Source: Geobacter sp. (GTDB lineage Bacteria; Desulfobacterota; Desulfuromonadia; Geobacterales; Geobacteraceae). Taken from it: a DNA stretch of 64,000 nt. Below are positions 46,911 to 57,290 of the stretch, one piece after another. The stretch is from contig POSG01000007.1 of NCBI GenBank assembly GCA_003314535.1, positions 1-64,000 of the forward strand. Direction: 5' to 3'. Positions within the stretch are counted from its first letter, which is position 1; every line of letters begins with the position of its first letter. The position numbers and the translations under genes are program-made. Under the pieces are notes generated by a model. That model had not been told where the DNA came from. It did no database searches and saw only the letters and a program-made list of their open reading frames with translations.

Positions 46911-48589
46911 AAAATGTGATCTCCATTTTGCTGGCTTTTCAATGCCGGAATTTTCACCATGAATGTCGTGCCGTCGCCTGGCCTCGAAAAACATTCAATC
47001 GTGCCGTTGTGCTTCTTCACAATGGTGAAACAGATGGACAGTCCAAGGCCGGTTCCTCCGGTGTCTAGCTTGGTTGTAAAAAATGGGTCAAAGATGGTTT
47101 TCTGCAGCTCCTCTGTCATGCCGACTCCCTCATCCCGCACATTAATCAGGACCTGATTGAGTTGCTTGATGAAAGATGTCGAGATGTCAATTGCAGATTC
47201 CTTGGTTGGTAGTGACTCGAGGGCGTTCACCAACAAATTGACGATTACCTGTTCCAGTTTGCGGAAGCTTCCCTGCACCGGGGGAATATTTTCACCCAGG
47301 CTGCAGCTGAAATAGTCGGTGTGTTTCTTTATCTTGTTCTGCAGCATGGTCAGGGCTGCCTCTATGACTTTGTTGACGTCCACTTTCTGGTTCAGCTCGG
47401 TCTTTTCCTGGCGGGCAAAATCCTTGAGACCGGCAACAATGGTCTTGATGCGATGCGCCCCTTCGGTGATGCCGTTGATCATCTTCGGGATGAGACTGTC
47501 CACCTCGGAGTAAGGCAGTTTGCAGACGAGGAAATCACCTTTATCCTTGATATGCCTTTTGAGGTTTCGGCTGATGGCAGGCCAGGTTTCCGAAAGGAAA
47601 TGAGAATTTGAAAGAATGAAATTGTTCGGATTGTTTATTTCATGGGCTATTCCTGAAGCCAGGGTACCGATAGCAGCCAGTTTGCTTGCCTGCAGGAGCG
47701 TTTCCTGCATTTTCCTGTTTTCTTCTTCCGCTTTCTTGCGTTCCTTGATGTCTCTGGCGACAATCAACACCCTTTTCCTGCCCCCGATTATTGCTCCCTT
47801 AACGTTTACTTCTATCCAGAAGAGGCGGCCCGAACTGGTTTTTGCAAGCCATTCCAATAGATACGACTGCCCGGAAAACGCAACCCGATGGATATGCTGC
47901 AGAACTTCTGCCTGGGAATAGGGAGGAAAGCCTGCGCTCAACTCTCCCAAATTGTGCTTGAGCGCCTCTTCGTGCGGGTACTCGTACATTTCGCACATTT
48001 TCTGGTTCACATCCAGTATTTTGCAGTCTTCCCCCTCCACAACGAATATGGCATCGTTAGCTGCATCAAAAATAGTCCTGTAATTTGCCGCTGATTCCTG
48101 CAAGGCCTGTTCCGCTCGCTTTCGCTCCGTTATATCGGCAATGATAACAACATATCCTATAGTTGCGCCAGCAGAGTCCAGCATGGAAGCAATGGAAATG
48201 CTGACTTCTATCAGGGTCCCGTCCTTATGCTGGCGGATGGTTTCCTTGCAGCTGCGGAGTTCGCCTTCGTTCAGGCGCGACATGTGGTCGAGCAATTCCC
48301 AGCGCATGTCCTCAGATACAATCGGATAGGGTTTACCGAGCACTTCCTCCTGTGTCCAGCCGAACATTCTCTCCGCTGCCGGATTCCAAAGGTTGACCAG
48401 GCCTTGTGTGTCCAGAGCGATAATGGCCAGAGGAGATGCGTCTATAATCGCTTCGAGCAATTGGTTCGCACCACGGAGCTCGGTTTCCACATGACTCAAG
48501 CCCCGAATGTTACGGTAGTAACCGACAAATTTTCTGGGCACGGATACCGCATTGTTGTTCAATTTGCGTCTTGCCTTGGCAAGCTTCAT
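46907..48589 (-). CDS. PAS histidine kinase, soluble
   Basis: A 560-residue kinase with no membrane segment, so it senses a cytoplasmic cue. Two PAS domains lie at about residues 45-165 and 175-290. The dimerisation region has the phospho-His in GIAHEINNPNN (about residues 325-335), and the HATPase domain ends the protein with ELQKTIFDPFFTTK and GTGLGLSIC. It is cotranscribed with the NtrC-type regulator (4-base overlap). The ATG at 48589 has GGGAGAG about 6 bases upstream. It is closely related to the orphan kinase at 57601. Confidence 0.9.
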   Translation of the reverse strand: MKLAKARRKLNNNAVSVPRKFVGYYRNIRGLSHVETELRGANQLLEAIIDASPLAIIALDTQGLVNLWNPAAERMFGWTQEEVLGKPYPIVSEDMRWELLDHMSRLNEGELRSCKETIRQHKDGTLIEVSISIASMLDSAGATIGYVVIIADITERKRAEQALQESAANYRTIFDAANDAIFVVEGEDCKILDVNQKMCEMYEYPHEEALKHNLGELSAGFPPYSQAEVLQHIHRVAFSGQSYLLEWLAKTSSGRLFWIEVNVKGAIIGGRKRVLIVARDIKERKKAEEENRKMQETLLQASKLAAIGTLASGIAHEINNPNNFILSNSHFLSETWPAISRNLKRHIKDKGDFLVCKLPYSEVDSLIPKMINGITEGAHRIKTIVAGLKDFARQEKTELNQKVDVNKVIEAALTMLQNKIKKHTDYFSCSLGENIPPVQGSFRKLEQVIVNLLVNALESLPTKESAIDISTSFIKQLNQVLINVRDEGVGMTEELQKTIFDPFFTTKLDTGGTGLGLSICFTIVKKHNGTIECFSRPGDGTTFMVKIPALKSQQNGDHIL

Positions 48590-49125
48590 ACAAGCTCTCC
48601 CTTTAAAGAAAGCGGCACGCGGAAATCTGCCCGGGAAAAGTGCCAATGCGCATCGATCTCAGGTCATGTATTTTGCTTTCAAACCAACCTTCGCGGATAA
48701 ACAAAAGGTACATAAATTACTCAAAAAAATAAAGTGAAATGGTTGAATCTTTGTTATCAGGGGGTTCGGCATCATTAATCACTGAGTTTTCTTGCCCGCT
48801 CAGTCGAGGGCAATAATATAACAATTCTGTTATGTTATGTACTTTCATGCAAATTTAGCTTTGCATTGTGTTAGATGACCGGATTACCGTCAAATTCGGG
48901 ATACATTAAAGGACAATAACAAACAGGTAGATGCTTTATTGCGCTGTTCAGTCACAAACTGCGCCTGTCACTATCTTAGACAGCTCCTGAAACATGCCGA
49001 TAAACGTGGTTTCTCTTGTATGACATTCCCACCTGTAATTTTGTTTACACCCTTCAATTTCCCGGAAAGTACCGTTCAGTGCGCTAACCACACGATAATA
49101 TGAATATTTTTAATCACTCGTGATT
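48590..49125. other. Divergent regulatory spacer
   Basis: More than 500 bases without a gene separate the kinase from the alcohol dehydrogenase. It contains the palindrome ATAACA-ATTC-TGTTAT at 48818-48833, a nearby ATGCAAA/TTTGCAT symmetry at 48848-48867 and AT-rich bends suitable for IHF/HU. No other coding signal is seen. Confidence 0.5.
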
Positions 49126-49141
49126 GGGCACGCTCTCTGCT
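49126..49141 (+). promoter_or_regulatory. Sigma-54 promoter of the adh-aor operon
   Basis: GGGCACG-CTCT-CTGCT matches the -24/-12 consensus TGGCACG-N4-TTGCW. The invariant GG (49127-49128) and GC (49139-49140) are exactly 10 bases apart. The alcohol dehydrogenase starts 181 bases downstream, leaving a long leader. Confidence 0.7.
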
Positions 49142-49321
49142 CATATATTTCAGTCAGCACTACTGCGCCGATTTCGTGTGTTCCGGGCGCTTTGCATCAA
49201 AATTATCCGGAGAAGGGAGGTGGCTCAGGAACAATCAAGCACCTGGTTCTACATCGAAAGCGGGCAGCATACTTGGACGTATCAGGATTCAACCCTACAA
49301 AAACCAAAGGAGGATGTACTC

Positions 49322-50485
49322 ATGGCATTAGCTGACCAGGTTTTCAATTTCCTCATTCCGTCTGTGAGCAAGATGGGTGTAGGCGCAGTGAAACAGCTTG
49401 GCGCAACCGCAAAATTTCTCGGCGGCAAAAAGGCTTTGATCGTTACCGACAAGGGACTTTTCGATCTTGGCATAGCTGATAAGATAGCGGAACTGCTTAA
49501 GGCCGATGGCGTAGAAGCGGTGATATTCAGCGGCGCCGAACCCAACCCGACCGACCTTAATGTCAGGCAAGGAGTGAAAATATACAAGGAAAGCGGCTGC
49601 AACATACTGGTGAGCCTCGGCGGCGGCAGCTCTCACGACTGCACCAAGGGAATCGGGGTCATGGCGAACAATGACGGCGACATACGCGATTTTGCGGGAA
49701 TCGATACATTCGCCAATCCACTGCCGCCGTTCATCGCCATCAACACTACTGCCGGGACCGGTAGCGAAGTAACCAGCTTTGCCGTTATCACCAACACCGA
49801 TATCCACGTGAAGATGATTGTTGCGTCGGCAAGGATTACCCCGACTGTTGCCATTAACGACCCGACCATGATGGTTGGGCTACCCGCGGCGTTGACTGCC
49901 GCCACCGGTATGGACGCCCTGACTCACGCCATCGAGGCGTACGTGGCAAATCTCGCCAATCCGGTAACCGATTCCTTGGCTCTTGGAGCGATCAAGCTGA
50001 TTGTTGAATGGCTGCCGCAGGCAGTGGCCAATGGCGAAAACCTCGTAGCACGCGACAAGATGGCATATGCAGAATACATGGCAGGCGCGGCATTCAACAA
50101 CGCCGGCGTCGGTATCGTCCATGCAATGGCGCACCAGCCTGGAGCCCTTCTGAACAAACCCCATGGAGTCTGCAACGCCATCCTGCTGCCCCATGGGTGT
50201 GCGTTCAATCTTATCGCATGTCCCCAGAAGTTCGCCGATGTCGCTGTTGCCATGGGAGTCAACACCGACGGGCTGTCAACCATGGAAGCTGGTGAAAAAG
50301 GTATTGAAGCCATCAGGAAGCTGTCCAAAGATGTCGGCATCCCTGCCGGGCTGGGGGAAATCGGAGTCCAGGAAAGTGATATCGAGCGGCTTGCCGATAA
50401 TGCTATCAAGGATCTGTGCTGCTTCTTCAACCCCCGCAAAATCAAGCTGGAAGATCTGAAACGTATTTTCAAAGAGGCGCTGTAG
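49322..50485 (+). CDS. Iron-dependent alcohol dehydrogenase
   Basis: A 387-residue type III (iron-activated) alcohol dehydrogenase, which interconverts alcohols and aldehydes with NAD(P). The nucleotide-binding GGGSSHDCTKGIGV (about residues 100-113) and the metal-binding His region (MAHQPGALLNKPHGVCNAILLP, about 263-284) are both present. ATG 49322 has AGGAGG 8 bases upstream; the longer frame from 49124 would include the sigma-54 promoter. It is the first gene of an operon with an outer-membrane protein and a tungsten aldehyde oxidoreductase, which together would take an alcohol to the acid. Confidence 0.9.
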   Translation: MALADQVFNFLIPSVSKMGVGAVKQLGATAKFLGGKKALIVTDKGLFDLGIADKIAELLKADGVEAVIFSGAEPNPTDLNVRQGVKIYKESGCNILVSLGGGSSHDCTKGIGVMANNDGDIRDFAGIDTFANPLPPFIAINTTAGTGSEVTSFAVITNTDIHVKMIVASARITPTVAINDPTMMVGLPAALTAATGMDALTHAIEAYVANLANPVTDSLALGAIKLIVEWLPQAVANGENLVARDKMAYAEYMAGAAFNNAGVGIVHAMAHQPGALLNKPHGVCNAILLPHGCAFNLIACPQKFADVAVAMGVNTDGLSTMEAGEKGIEAIRKLSKDVGIPAGLGEIGVQESDIERLADNAIKDLCCFFNPRKIKLEDLKRIFKEAL

Positions 50486-50491
50486 GTCAGG

Positions 50492-50520
50492 TTCCCCTCC
50501 CCCATGTTGAGGGAGGGGAA
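50492..50520 (+). terminator. Hairpin between adh and the outer-membrane gene
   Basis: TTCCCCTCCC and GGGAGGGGAA arms with a 9-base loop and no T run. It may reduce read-through or protect the message rather than terminate fully. Confidence 0.4.
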
Positions 50521-50588
50521 TCCGCTTCAACCGGCAAAATCTAACTTAATCACTGAATTGATAATCATGACAGTCAGGAGGAAATCGT

Positions 50589-51482
50589 ATGAAGATACTA
50601 TTTACCGCTGCACTCCTAATTATCTGTTTAGCCACACCCCGAATGTCATCGGCAATCGATGGAAATGCCAGAGACTATATCCCGCTCCCACCCGGAACCA
50701 ATCTGAGCATCGTCTATTTCCAGCACTTGGATGCCAACAAGTTTATTTCCGATGGGAATGAAGTGCCGGGAGACAACAAGCTCGAAGCTAACGTGCCTCT
50801 GTACAGGTTCGTCCATTATACGAACTTATGGGGCATGACAATAGACCCGCAGTTTCTCATACCTGTCTATGGCACTGCACGCACAAAGATAGGCGCGCTC
50901 GGCTTGGATCAATCTCACACTTCCATGGGCGATTTGACCATCGGGTGTACCTTCTGGTTTGTCAACAAACCGGAAAAGAATTTCTGGGTCGGGTTCACCC
51001 CATGGATCACTTTTCCGACCGGCAACTTCAACCATGACAAATTTGTCGCGAGCAGTGCGATCGCATCGAACCGTTACACTTTTACCTCTCAGTTCGGCCT
51101 GGAAAAGGGATTGGGGTATGGCTTCCATCTGTCCGCGTTCGTTGAAGGAGCTTTCTATACGGACAACAGGGACTGGATGTCTGCTACGGGCGGCAAAGCC
51201 GTGCAAAGCAAGGATCCGACGTTTCTGTCACAAATCAGCCTGTCGTACAACATTCTGCCCACTACCTTCGCGTCAGTCAAATGGCGTTATTTGGCATGCG
51301 GAGAAACCAAAGTCGCCGGTGTGAAGCAGAATGACGGAGCAGATGATCACCGTGTCGATTTGGGCCTATTCCATATGATTACAAAGACTGATCAGCTGAT
51401 GTTCGAGTACCAGAAATTCGTCAAAGTAAAGAATGGCTATGATTCAGACGGGTTTCTTGCCAGGTGGGTGCACATATTTTAG
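50589..51482 (+). CDS. Outer-membrane protein of the MetA_deg/transporter type
   Basis: A 297-residue exported barrel with a signal peptide (ending SSA), of the family annotated as phenol meta-pathway or aromatic-type transporters. Features are PLPPGTNLSIVYFQHL near the start, GDLTIGCTFWF and a final strand FLARWVHIF. It probably lets hydrophobic alcohols or aldehydes across the outer membrane. It lies between the dehydrogenase and the oxidoreductase, consistent with substrate entry. AGGAGG lies about 9 bases upstream. Confidence 0.75.
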   Translation: MKILFTAALLIICLATPRMSSAIDGNARDYIPLPPGTNLSIVYFQHLDANKFISDGNEVPGDNKLEANVPLYRFVHYTNLWGMTIDPQFLIPVYGTARTKIGALGLDQSHTSMGDLTIGCTFWFVNKPEKNFWVGFTPWITFPTGNFNHDKFVASSAIASNRYTFTSQFGLEKGLGYGFHLSAFVEGAFYTDNRDWMSATGGKAVQSKDPTFLSQISLSYNILPTTFASVKWRYLACGETKVAGVKQNDGADDHRVDLGLFHMITKTDQLMFEYQKFVKVKNGYDSDGFLARWVHIF

Positions 51483-51574
51483 CTTCCAGGCGAAAACTGG
51501 ATTTTATGAATCCGGCATTGCCGGATGGGCGCTTTGACAACATTAATATGCGATACGAGGAAAGAGGATTAACT

Positions 51575-53305
51575 ATGGGTGAAAAGATTATCCGAATCAA
51601 CATGACAAATCTGACAACTTCGGTTGAGGCGGTGCCGGAGGGACTGATGGCTCTGGGCGGCCGCGCACTGACTTCCACCATCGTTGCCATGGAAGTGCCG
51701 CCCGCCTGCGAAGCCCTGGGCAAATACAACAAGCTGGTATTCGCTCCGGGACTTTTGACGGCAAGCGCCGCTGCCAACTCAGGCCGGCTTTCCGCAGGCT
51801 TCAAAAGCCCGCTTACCGGCGGCATCAAGGAGAGCAGCGCCGGTGGTACCGCGGGGCAGAAAATCGAGCGGCTGGGGATCAAGGCGATAATCATTGAAGG
51901 AATGCCGAAGGAAGACAAGTGGTACAGCATTCATATCGACAAAGATGGGGCAACCATCAAGGAAGACCACGAATATGTCGGCAAGGGAAACTATGAGCTG
52001 TACAAAATTATCGGCGAGAAAATGGGCAAAAATTTCGGCGTTCTCTCCATCGGCCCTGCCGGTGAATTCAGAATGGCCTCCGCAAACATCTCGGTAAAAG
52101 ACCCTGACGGCAATGTCCGCAGCCATGGCCGCGGTGGCGGCGGAGCAGTCATGGGGTCGAAAAAGATCAAATACATCACGGTAGATGATACTGGAGGGCC
52201 TGGTGTCACCATAGCCGAGCCTGACAAGTTCAAGCAACAGGCCCGCATTTTCGCCAAGGCGCTGCTCGATCATCCGGTTTCCGGGCAAGGCCTGCCGATT
52301 TACGGCACCGACATTCTCGTAAATGTGCTTAATGAAGCCGGCGGCTTTCCAACGCACAACTTCCGCCGAGGCCAATGGGAACATGCGGAAAAAATCTGTG
52401 GCGAAACCATGCATGACGTGATTGTCTCTCGCGGCGGTAATCCCAGTCACGGCTGCCATCCCGGCTGCATCATCAAGTGTTCCCAAATCTATACTGACAG
52501 TGATGGAAAATTCGTAACATCAGGCTTTGAATACGAAACCATCTGGGGCCTGGGGGGAAATGGCCTGGTTGAGGACCTGGATGATATCGCCAGGTGTGAC
52601 TGGGCCATGGATGACATAGGTATAGATTCAATTGAAGGTGTCGTGACTATAAGTGTTGCCATGGAAGCAGGCATCCTCCCCTGGGGAGACGGCAAGGAAT
52701 CTTACCGCCTGATCAATGAAGAAATGCGGAACGGGACACCGCTCGGCCGCATCCTCGGCAACGGGGCGGGTTCCGTCGGCAGGACCTATGGCTTGACCAG
52801 AATCCCTGTCGTGAAAAATCAAGCAATTCCCGCCTACGACCCGAGGGCCGTCAAAGGGATCGGCATTACCTATGCAACCACAACCATGGGCGCAGACCAC
52901 ACCACCGGCTATGCCGTCGCTACCAACCTCATGCGCATCGGCGGTTTCGTGGACCCTCTGCAGAAGGATGGGCAGGTAGACCTGTCACGGAACCTCCAAA
53001 TAGCCACGGCAGCTGTCGACAGCACCGGCCTGTGCCTGTTTGTTGCCTTCCCGGCCCTTGATGTGCCTGAGTGTTTTGCGGCAATCTATGAAATGATCAA
53101 TGCCCGTTATGGGCTTTCTCTGACCGCAAATGATGTTGTGGAGCTTGGAAAGTACGTTCTCAAGACTGAACACGCATTCAACCAGGGCGCCGGCCTGACG
53201 AATGCGCACGACCGCCTTCCGGAATTCTTCGAAGAGGCCCTGCCCCCGCATAATACTGCATGGGATTTCAGCGGCGAAGAAATTGATGAATTCTGGAATT
53301 TTTGA
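51575..53305 (+). CDS. aor: Tungsten aldehyde:ferredoxin oxidoreductase
   Basis: A 576-residue protein of the AOR family. It oxidises aldehydes to acids and reduces ferredoxin, using a tungsten-bispterin cofactor and one 4Fe-4S cluster. N-terminal pterin-binding blocks are seen (GGRALTS, NSGRLSAGFKSPLTGG). The cluster-binding segment reads GCHPGCIIKC, a C-x3-C-x3-C version of the usual CxxCxxxC, with a late Cys in the C-terminal third. ATG 51575 has AGAGG 7-8 bases upstream. It ends the adh operon. The putative oxyanion transporter at 39.0-44.9 kb could supply its metal. Confidence 0.9.
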   Translation: MGEKIIRINMTNLTTSVEAVPEGLMALGGRALTSTIVAMEVPPACEALGKYNKLVFAPGLLTASAAANSGRLSAGFKSPLTGGIKESSAGGTAGQKIERLGIKAIIIEGMPKEDKWYSIHIDKDGATIKEDHEYVGKGNYELYKIIGEKMGKNFGVLSIGPAGEFRMASANISVKDPDGNVRSHGRGGGGAVMGSKKIKYITVDDTGGPGVTIAEPDKFKQQARIFAKALLDHPVSGQGLPIYGTDILVNVLNEAGGFPTHNFRRGQWEHAEKICGETMHDVIVSRGGNPSHGCHPGCIIKCSQIYTDSDGKFVTSGFEYETIWGLGGNGLVEDLDDIARCDWAMDDIGIDSIEGVVTISVAMEAGILPWGDGKESYRLINEEMRNGTPLGRILGNGAGSVGRTYGLTRIPVVKNQAIPAYDPRAVKGIGITYATTTMGADHTTGYAVATNLMRIGGFVDPLQKDGQVDLSRNLQIATAAVDSTGLCLFVAFPALDVPECFAAIYEMINARYGLSLTANDVVELGKYVLKTEHAFNQGAGLTNAHDRLPEFFEEALPPHNTAWDFSGEEIDEFWNF

Positions 53306-53351
53306 TCAGCTGTTTCCCGCTCTTGCAGGAACGGCATTCAACCGCAAACAT

Positions 53352-53382
53352 AAAGGGCGCCTTGGTCAGCAGGGCGCCCTTT
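53352..53382. terminator. Shared terminator between aor and the HU gene
   Basis: AAAGGGCGCC and GGCGCCCTTT arms around an 11-base loop between convergent genes. The remaining 250 bases of the gap have no gene. Confidence 0.6.
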
Positions 53383-53629
53383 ACCATCAATCTATCTGTT
53401 CCCTCGTTCCCGGCTACATAGTTCCCATCCGGAAAGTCTCTCTGGGGCCGGAGCGGGACTTCCTCGTAGTTCGTGATAATCTGTCGACTCATGACTCACT
53501 GGTCGGAGCTTTTACTGGTTTCAAGCGCTTTCCCGGTTTTCGATATCTTGCACTGAAACCGTATCACGATCTCCTCGAAAGCCCCGCTCCGGCCTTTATC
53601 AGCCATTACCAGGAGTTTGCGGATGGAAA

Positions 53630-53905
53630 CTACATGGCAACTCTTTGTTTCAGTTTCTTCCCGGCCCTGAAGACGGGAAGCTTCTTCTGCTTCACGCATA
53701 TTGGCGACCCTGTCTTCGGGTTCCGCCCCAAATAGGGTTTGTAGTCCTTCACAAAAAAGCTGCCGAATCCGCGCAATTCTATACGTTCCCCTTTATGAAG
53801 GGCATCGGACATCGAGTTGAAGATCGTGTTGATCACCGCTTCGGACCTTTTGAGGTTAAGGTCCTTCTTCTCTGCAAGAGCTTCTATAAGCCCATACTTA
53901 TTCAT
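53630..53905 (-). CDS. HU/IHF-family DNA-binding protein
   Basis: A 91-residue nucleoid protein. The family hallmark is GERIELRGFGSFFVKDYKPYLGRNPKTG at residues 40-67, with the DNA-intercalating Pro in GRNPKTG. It bends DNA and could support looping at the sigma-54 promoters nearby, though that is only an inference. AGGAGGGTG precedes ATG 53905. Confidence 0.9.
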   Translation of the reverse strand: MNKYGLIEALAEKKDLNLKRSEAVINTIFNSMSDALHKGERIELRGFGSFFVKDYKPYLGRNPKTGSPICVKQKKLPVFRAGKKLKQRVAM

Positions 53906-53970
53906 TTCACACCCTCCTAGGCTTTACAATCATCAATCAAGGTTCACTGCCTCATCACGGCCATATTGCT

Positions 53971-54543
53971 TTATACCATCTGGTCGGGGCAGCCCAATTC
54001 GTATGACAGTTCAAGACGATCCCCTTGTAATGCAAGCTCGGAATTCAGCAAAACAGAATCGGTTATATCCTCAATTTCACAGTGATACTGTGGATAAATG
54101 CCATAATCATCATACCTGACGGCAATGTAGCAGCTCATGAAAATAACGGCCCCGTCTCCGCGGACTATACGTACAACAACCGTGCTGCGAACCTTTGTCC
54201 TGCCCGTATCAAGAAGATACTTCATAAACATGCTTCTATCACCAGGAGCCATGATTTCGCCGAACCAGCGTCCTATTGATTGATCTCGCTTATAACCGGT
54301 CAACTGGAGCCAAGAATGATTGACAGCCTTCAGGCAACCATATTCATCCAATACTTGATAGGCTTTCTGTTGCTGGCATGATGGTGCACTAAACGACTTT
54401 ATACTGTCGTTATAGGATAGTCGTGTTTCTCGAAACCTGTCAAAACCAACATTCAAGGAGCAATTGCTATTGTTTATTCTCGTTATGTGGCGTCGCTTGC
54501 TTGTCGTTTTTACATGATTATTGCGCATGGCTTTTACAACCAT
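53971..54543 (-). CDS. PAS-domain protein without output
   Basis: A 190-residue protein. Residues about 55-170 are a PAS domain (KAYQVLDEYGCLKAVNHSWLQLTGYKRDQSIG, then a core EDITD). There is no kinase, GGDEF or helix-turn-helix domain. It probably acts as a partner sensor in trans. It is next to the FIST-domain protein, another stand-alone sensor. GAGAGGA supports the start. Confidence 0.7.
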   Translation of the reverse strand: MVVKAMRNNHVKTTSKRRHITRINNSNCSLNVGFDRFRETRLSYNDSIKSFSAPSCQQQKAYQVLDEYGCLKAVNHSWLQLTGYKRDQSIGRWFGEIMAPGDRSMFMKYLLDTGRTKVRSTVVVRIVRGDGAVIFMSCYIAVRYDDYGIYPQYHCEIEDITDSVLLNSELALQGDRLELSYELGCPDQMV

Positions 54544-54580
54544 AGTCCTCTCTAAAAAGAAGTATACTTTGTTCCACTTG

Positions 54581-55687
54581 TTACCTGAAAACGATCATGG
54601 TAGCTGTCTGGTTGATATGGCCGATAAACTGCTCACCGTAACAATTGAATCCTATCGTTGGATAATCCGCGAATAGCCTGGCATATTCATCGGCAAGATT
54701 CTTCTTGTCCAGCTCAATAGCCCTATATACGCAATTGAAGACGACAACGCCGGAGATACTGCCAAGTTTTTCCAGCACACAATCCAGTGCTGCCTTAGTG
54801 TCGCCGACCAGGTCGCTGGCTTCGAGCAGTGTCAGCTCCATGCCGTCAACAGAGCTGCAGTTAAAGAAAACACTGTCACCGGCAATCTCCCTTGGGCTGC
54901 GCACATAAGGCTCACCCTCAATCAACAATCCCAAAGGGTGACGTGGAAAGCACGTCGCCAGGTCGCTTACGGGAACCCCGAGCGCTTCCGCATAGGCAAC
55001 TGATGCGGGTTTCCGGTTAAACTCGACGATCTCCCGTTGTTCCGCATTCGCCTTGGTGACAACTAGCCTGGCGCCCAACGGGCTTACGCTTTGGGTCTTG
55101 ATCAACTCAAACGAAGTTCCAGGCTTGAGCACGGCGAGTACAGCCGCATCAGAGTATGCCTTGCCATTGGCATAGACATGACTGCTGCTGAATTTTAAAT
55201 CGTCTGCCGCGGATCCGCCGATAAAAGTGATATTCGTTTTGTCACCAATAGTGTCCATCAGTTGTTCTTCCGCGCCGCTCAAACCGTCTACCAAAACGAT
55301 CCCGAAGAACTGTGACGGGTCCATACTGTCCATTGATTCACCGAAATATTTTCCAAAGGAACAAAAAGCCTCGTTGACAGCCATCATTTTACTCAGGTTC
55401 TCAAGCACTTCGACTCTTACTTCGGATATGGATTCCTCGTCGAAAGCCATGGCAACAACTGCTCCTTTCAGCATCCTGCCGCTAATTATCTCGCCGGCTG
55501 TTGTGCACCCGAAAACCGTTGCCCCTGCAAAAACCTGCTGCATCGTTGCACTGATTTCTTGAGGCACAAAGTCGGAGGAAGCGAAATAAACAATCATCTT
55601 GAGGGGAGTTGCGCCAAAGATGTTCTTCAGTTCAGTCACAGCATCGTCAGCAATATTTTTCTCCGAACAAGCAATTCTAATGCTCAT
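54581..55687 (-). CDS. FIST sensory-domain protein
   Basis: A 368-residue protein with FIST_N (about residues 20-215, with VFGCTTAGEI) and FIST_C (about 225-345, ending GFNCYGEQF) domains. FIST modules are predicted small-ligand (amino acid-like) sensors. Here there is no attached kinase or methyl-accepting domain, so output must be in trans. It is followed by the PAS protein and preceded by a small helical protein, possibly one sensory unit with them. Confidence 0.85.
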   Translation of the reverse strand: MSIRIACSEKNIADDAVTELKNIFGATPLKMIVYFASSDFVPQEISATMQQVFAGATVFGCTTAGEIISGRMLKGAVVAMAFDEESISEVRVEVLENLSKMMAVNEAFCSFGKYFGESMDSMDPSQFFGIVLVDGLSGAEEQLMDTIGDKTNITFIGGSAADDLKFSSSHVYANGKAYSDAAVLAVLKPGTSFELIKTQSVSPLGARLVVTKANAEQREIVEFNRKPASVAYAEALGVPVSDLATCFPRHPLGLLIEGEPYVRSPREIAGDSVFFNCSSVDGMELTLLEASDLVGDTKAALDCVLEKLGSISGVVVFNCVYRAIELDKKNLADEYARLFADYPTIGFNCYGEQFIGHINQTATMIVFR

Positions 55688-55707
55688 TTCAGTAGACTCC
55701 TTTACGA

Positions 55708-55896
55708 CTATAATTCCTGCAGTATCTTCTCCAGCTTGCCAATTATCGCCTGGTCATCTTCGGACCTGATTGTATATTTATCCGGATTTATCCCTTTCAA
55801 TACCAGTTTGGTCTTCATGGCCTTAACCATGATCTCGTTGCCTTTCGCACGCCGTGCAATTATGTCATCAATCATTAGCTTGATTTTTCCGGCCAT
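55708..55896 (-). CDS. Small basic protein upstream of FIST
   Basis: A 62-residue protein starting MAGKIKLMIDDIIARRAKGN. It is helical and Lys-rich with an acidic C-terminal part (RSEDDQAIIGKLEKILQEL). I do not recognise it. A longer start at TTG 55950 overlaps the stop of the CoA-transferase; ATG 55896 is preferred because AAGGGG lies about 10 bases upstream. It may regulate or chaperone the FIST protein. Confidence 0.5.
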   Translation of the reverse strand: MAGKIKLMIDDIIARRAKGNEIMVKAMKTKLVLKGINPDKYTIRSEDDQAIIGKLEKILQEL

Positions 55897-55946
55897 GCCT
55901 TGTTTCCCCTTTTTCCCATGTGGTATCGCCAAAGCCGTTTTTTTCC

Positions 55947-57290
55947 TCAATCGTGGCTCTTATTGCTTTTCCGCCATATCTTCATATCTTCCGCTGCCTT
56001 GACCAGCTGGTCGCGGAAATCCGGATGCGCGATGGAAATGAGAGCTTCCGCGCGCTGCCAGGTATTCTTCCCTTTCAGATTGACCTTGCCATACTCGGTT
56101 ACCACCCACTGCGTACAGGTCCTGCTGGCAGTCGTAACACTGCCCGGCTTCAGAGTTGGCACAATCCGCGTCTTGGCTTCGCCTGTTTTGCCATAGGTTG
56201 AAGACAGGCAAATGAAGCTTTTTCCTCCCCTGGACAGATAGGCGCCCATTACAAAATCAAGCTGCCCTCCCGTGCCGCTTATCTGTTTGGTACCAGATGA
56301 TTCGGACGATATCTGGCCGAACAGGTCTATCTCAACAGCGTTATTGATGGATACGAAGTTGTCGATCATGGCAATCCGGTTGACGTCGTTGATATAATCA
56401 ACCGGACAGCTCATGATTGCGGGATTGTTGTGTACAAAGTCGTAGAGTTTTTGAGTACCTGTCGCAAAGGTGAAAACCTGGCGGAACCGGTCGATGTTCT
56501 TCCTCGATCCGTTTATTTTGCCTTGCAGGGACAGATCCACGAAAGCATCGACGTACATTTCCGTGTGCACTCCCAGATCTTTCAGGTCTGACTCGGCTAT
56601 CAACATGCCAACCGCATTCGGCATTCCGCCTATTCCCAGCTGAAGGCATGCTCCATCAGGTATTTCCTCGACAATAAGCTCCGCCACCTTGCGATCAACT
56701 TCGGTGAGGCCGTTTGCCTTCAGTTGAACCAAAGGCGGATTGTCTCCTTCCACGATGAAGTCCACTTTGGAAACATGGATTGCTTCTTCAAAACCGCCCA
56801 GGCAACGGGGCATACTCTCATTGACCTCCACTATGATGAGTTTGGCTCGTTCACAGACCGCCATGAGGTGGGATGCCTGGGGCCCGAAGTTAAAAAATCC
56901 ATGCTCATCCATGGGCGCCACCTGAATCATGGCCACATCGACCCTTTCGATGTTTTCCCGATAGAGTTTCGGGAGCTCTGAATAGCGCATTGGCCCGTAG
57001 TAGCCGACTCCCATTTCGAGTATTTTCCTGTCGATACCCGTACAGTGCCATGAATTCCAGGTAAAATGCCTGCCCGGGTCCGGCACGGTGAGGATTTCGG
57101 GCATCCACATGGTTATCCCTCCCCGGACTTTCACATCGGACAGTTCCGCCGCGCGGGCAGCCAGCGCCTTGTCGGTAGCAATTGGATGGCCCAGGCAGAG
57201 GCCGTAATCCACCCAGTCTCCCGGTTTGACTGCCCTCACGGCTTCTTCAGCCGAAACGAGCTTGCTCCTGTAGGTTGCAAACAAATCCAT
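55947..57290 (-). CDS. Acetyl-CoA hydrolase/transferase family CoA-transferase
   Basis: A 447-residue protein of the family that moves CoA between acyl groups (4-hydroxybutyrate-, propionate- or acetate-CoA transferases). Key blocks are [16 protein letters not shown], the [10 protein letters not shown] loop (residues about 220-230) and a C-terminal [21 protein letters not shown] catalytic Glu would be in VEGDNPPL or in the family EIDLFGQ strand. It could activate the acid made by aor. ATG 57290 follows AAGGAG. Confidence 0.85.
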   Translation of the reverse strand: MDLFATYRSKLVSAEEAVRAVKPGDWVDYGLCLGHPIATDKALAARAAELSDVKVRGGITMWMPEILTVPDPGRHFTWNSWHCTGIDRKILEMGVGYYGPMRYSELPKLYRENIERVDVAMIQVAPMDEHGFFNFGPQASHLMAVCERAKLIIVEVNESMPRCLGGFEEAIHVSKVDFIVEGDNPPLVQLKANGLTEVDRKVAELIVEEIPDGACLQLGIGGMPNAVGMLIAESDLKDLGVHTEMYVDAFVDLSLQGKINGSRKNIDRFRQVFTFATGTQKLYDFVHNNPAIMSCPVDYINDVNRIAMIDNFVSINNAVEIDLFGQISSESSGTKQISGTGGQLDFVMGAYLSRGGKSFICLSSTYGKTGEAKTRIVPTLKPGSVTTASRTCTQWVVTEYGKVNLKGKNTWQRAEALISIAHPDFRDQLVKAAEDMKIWRKSNKSHD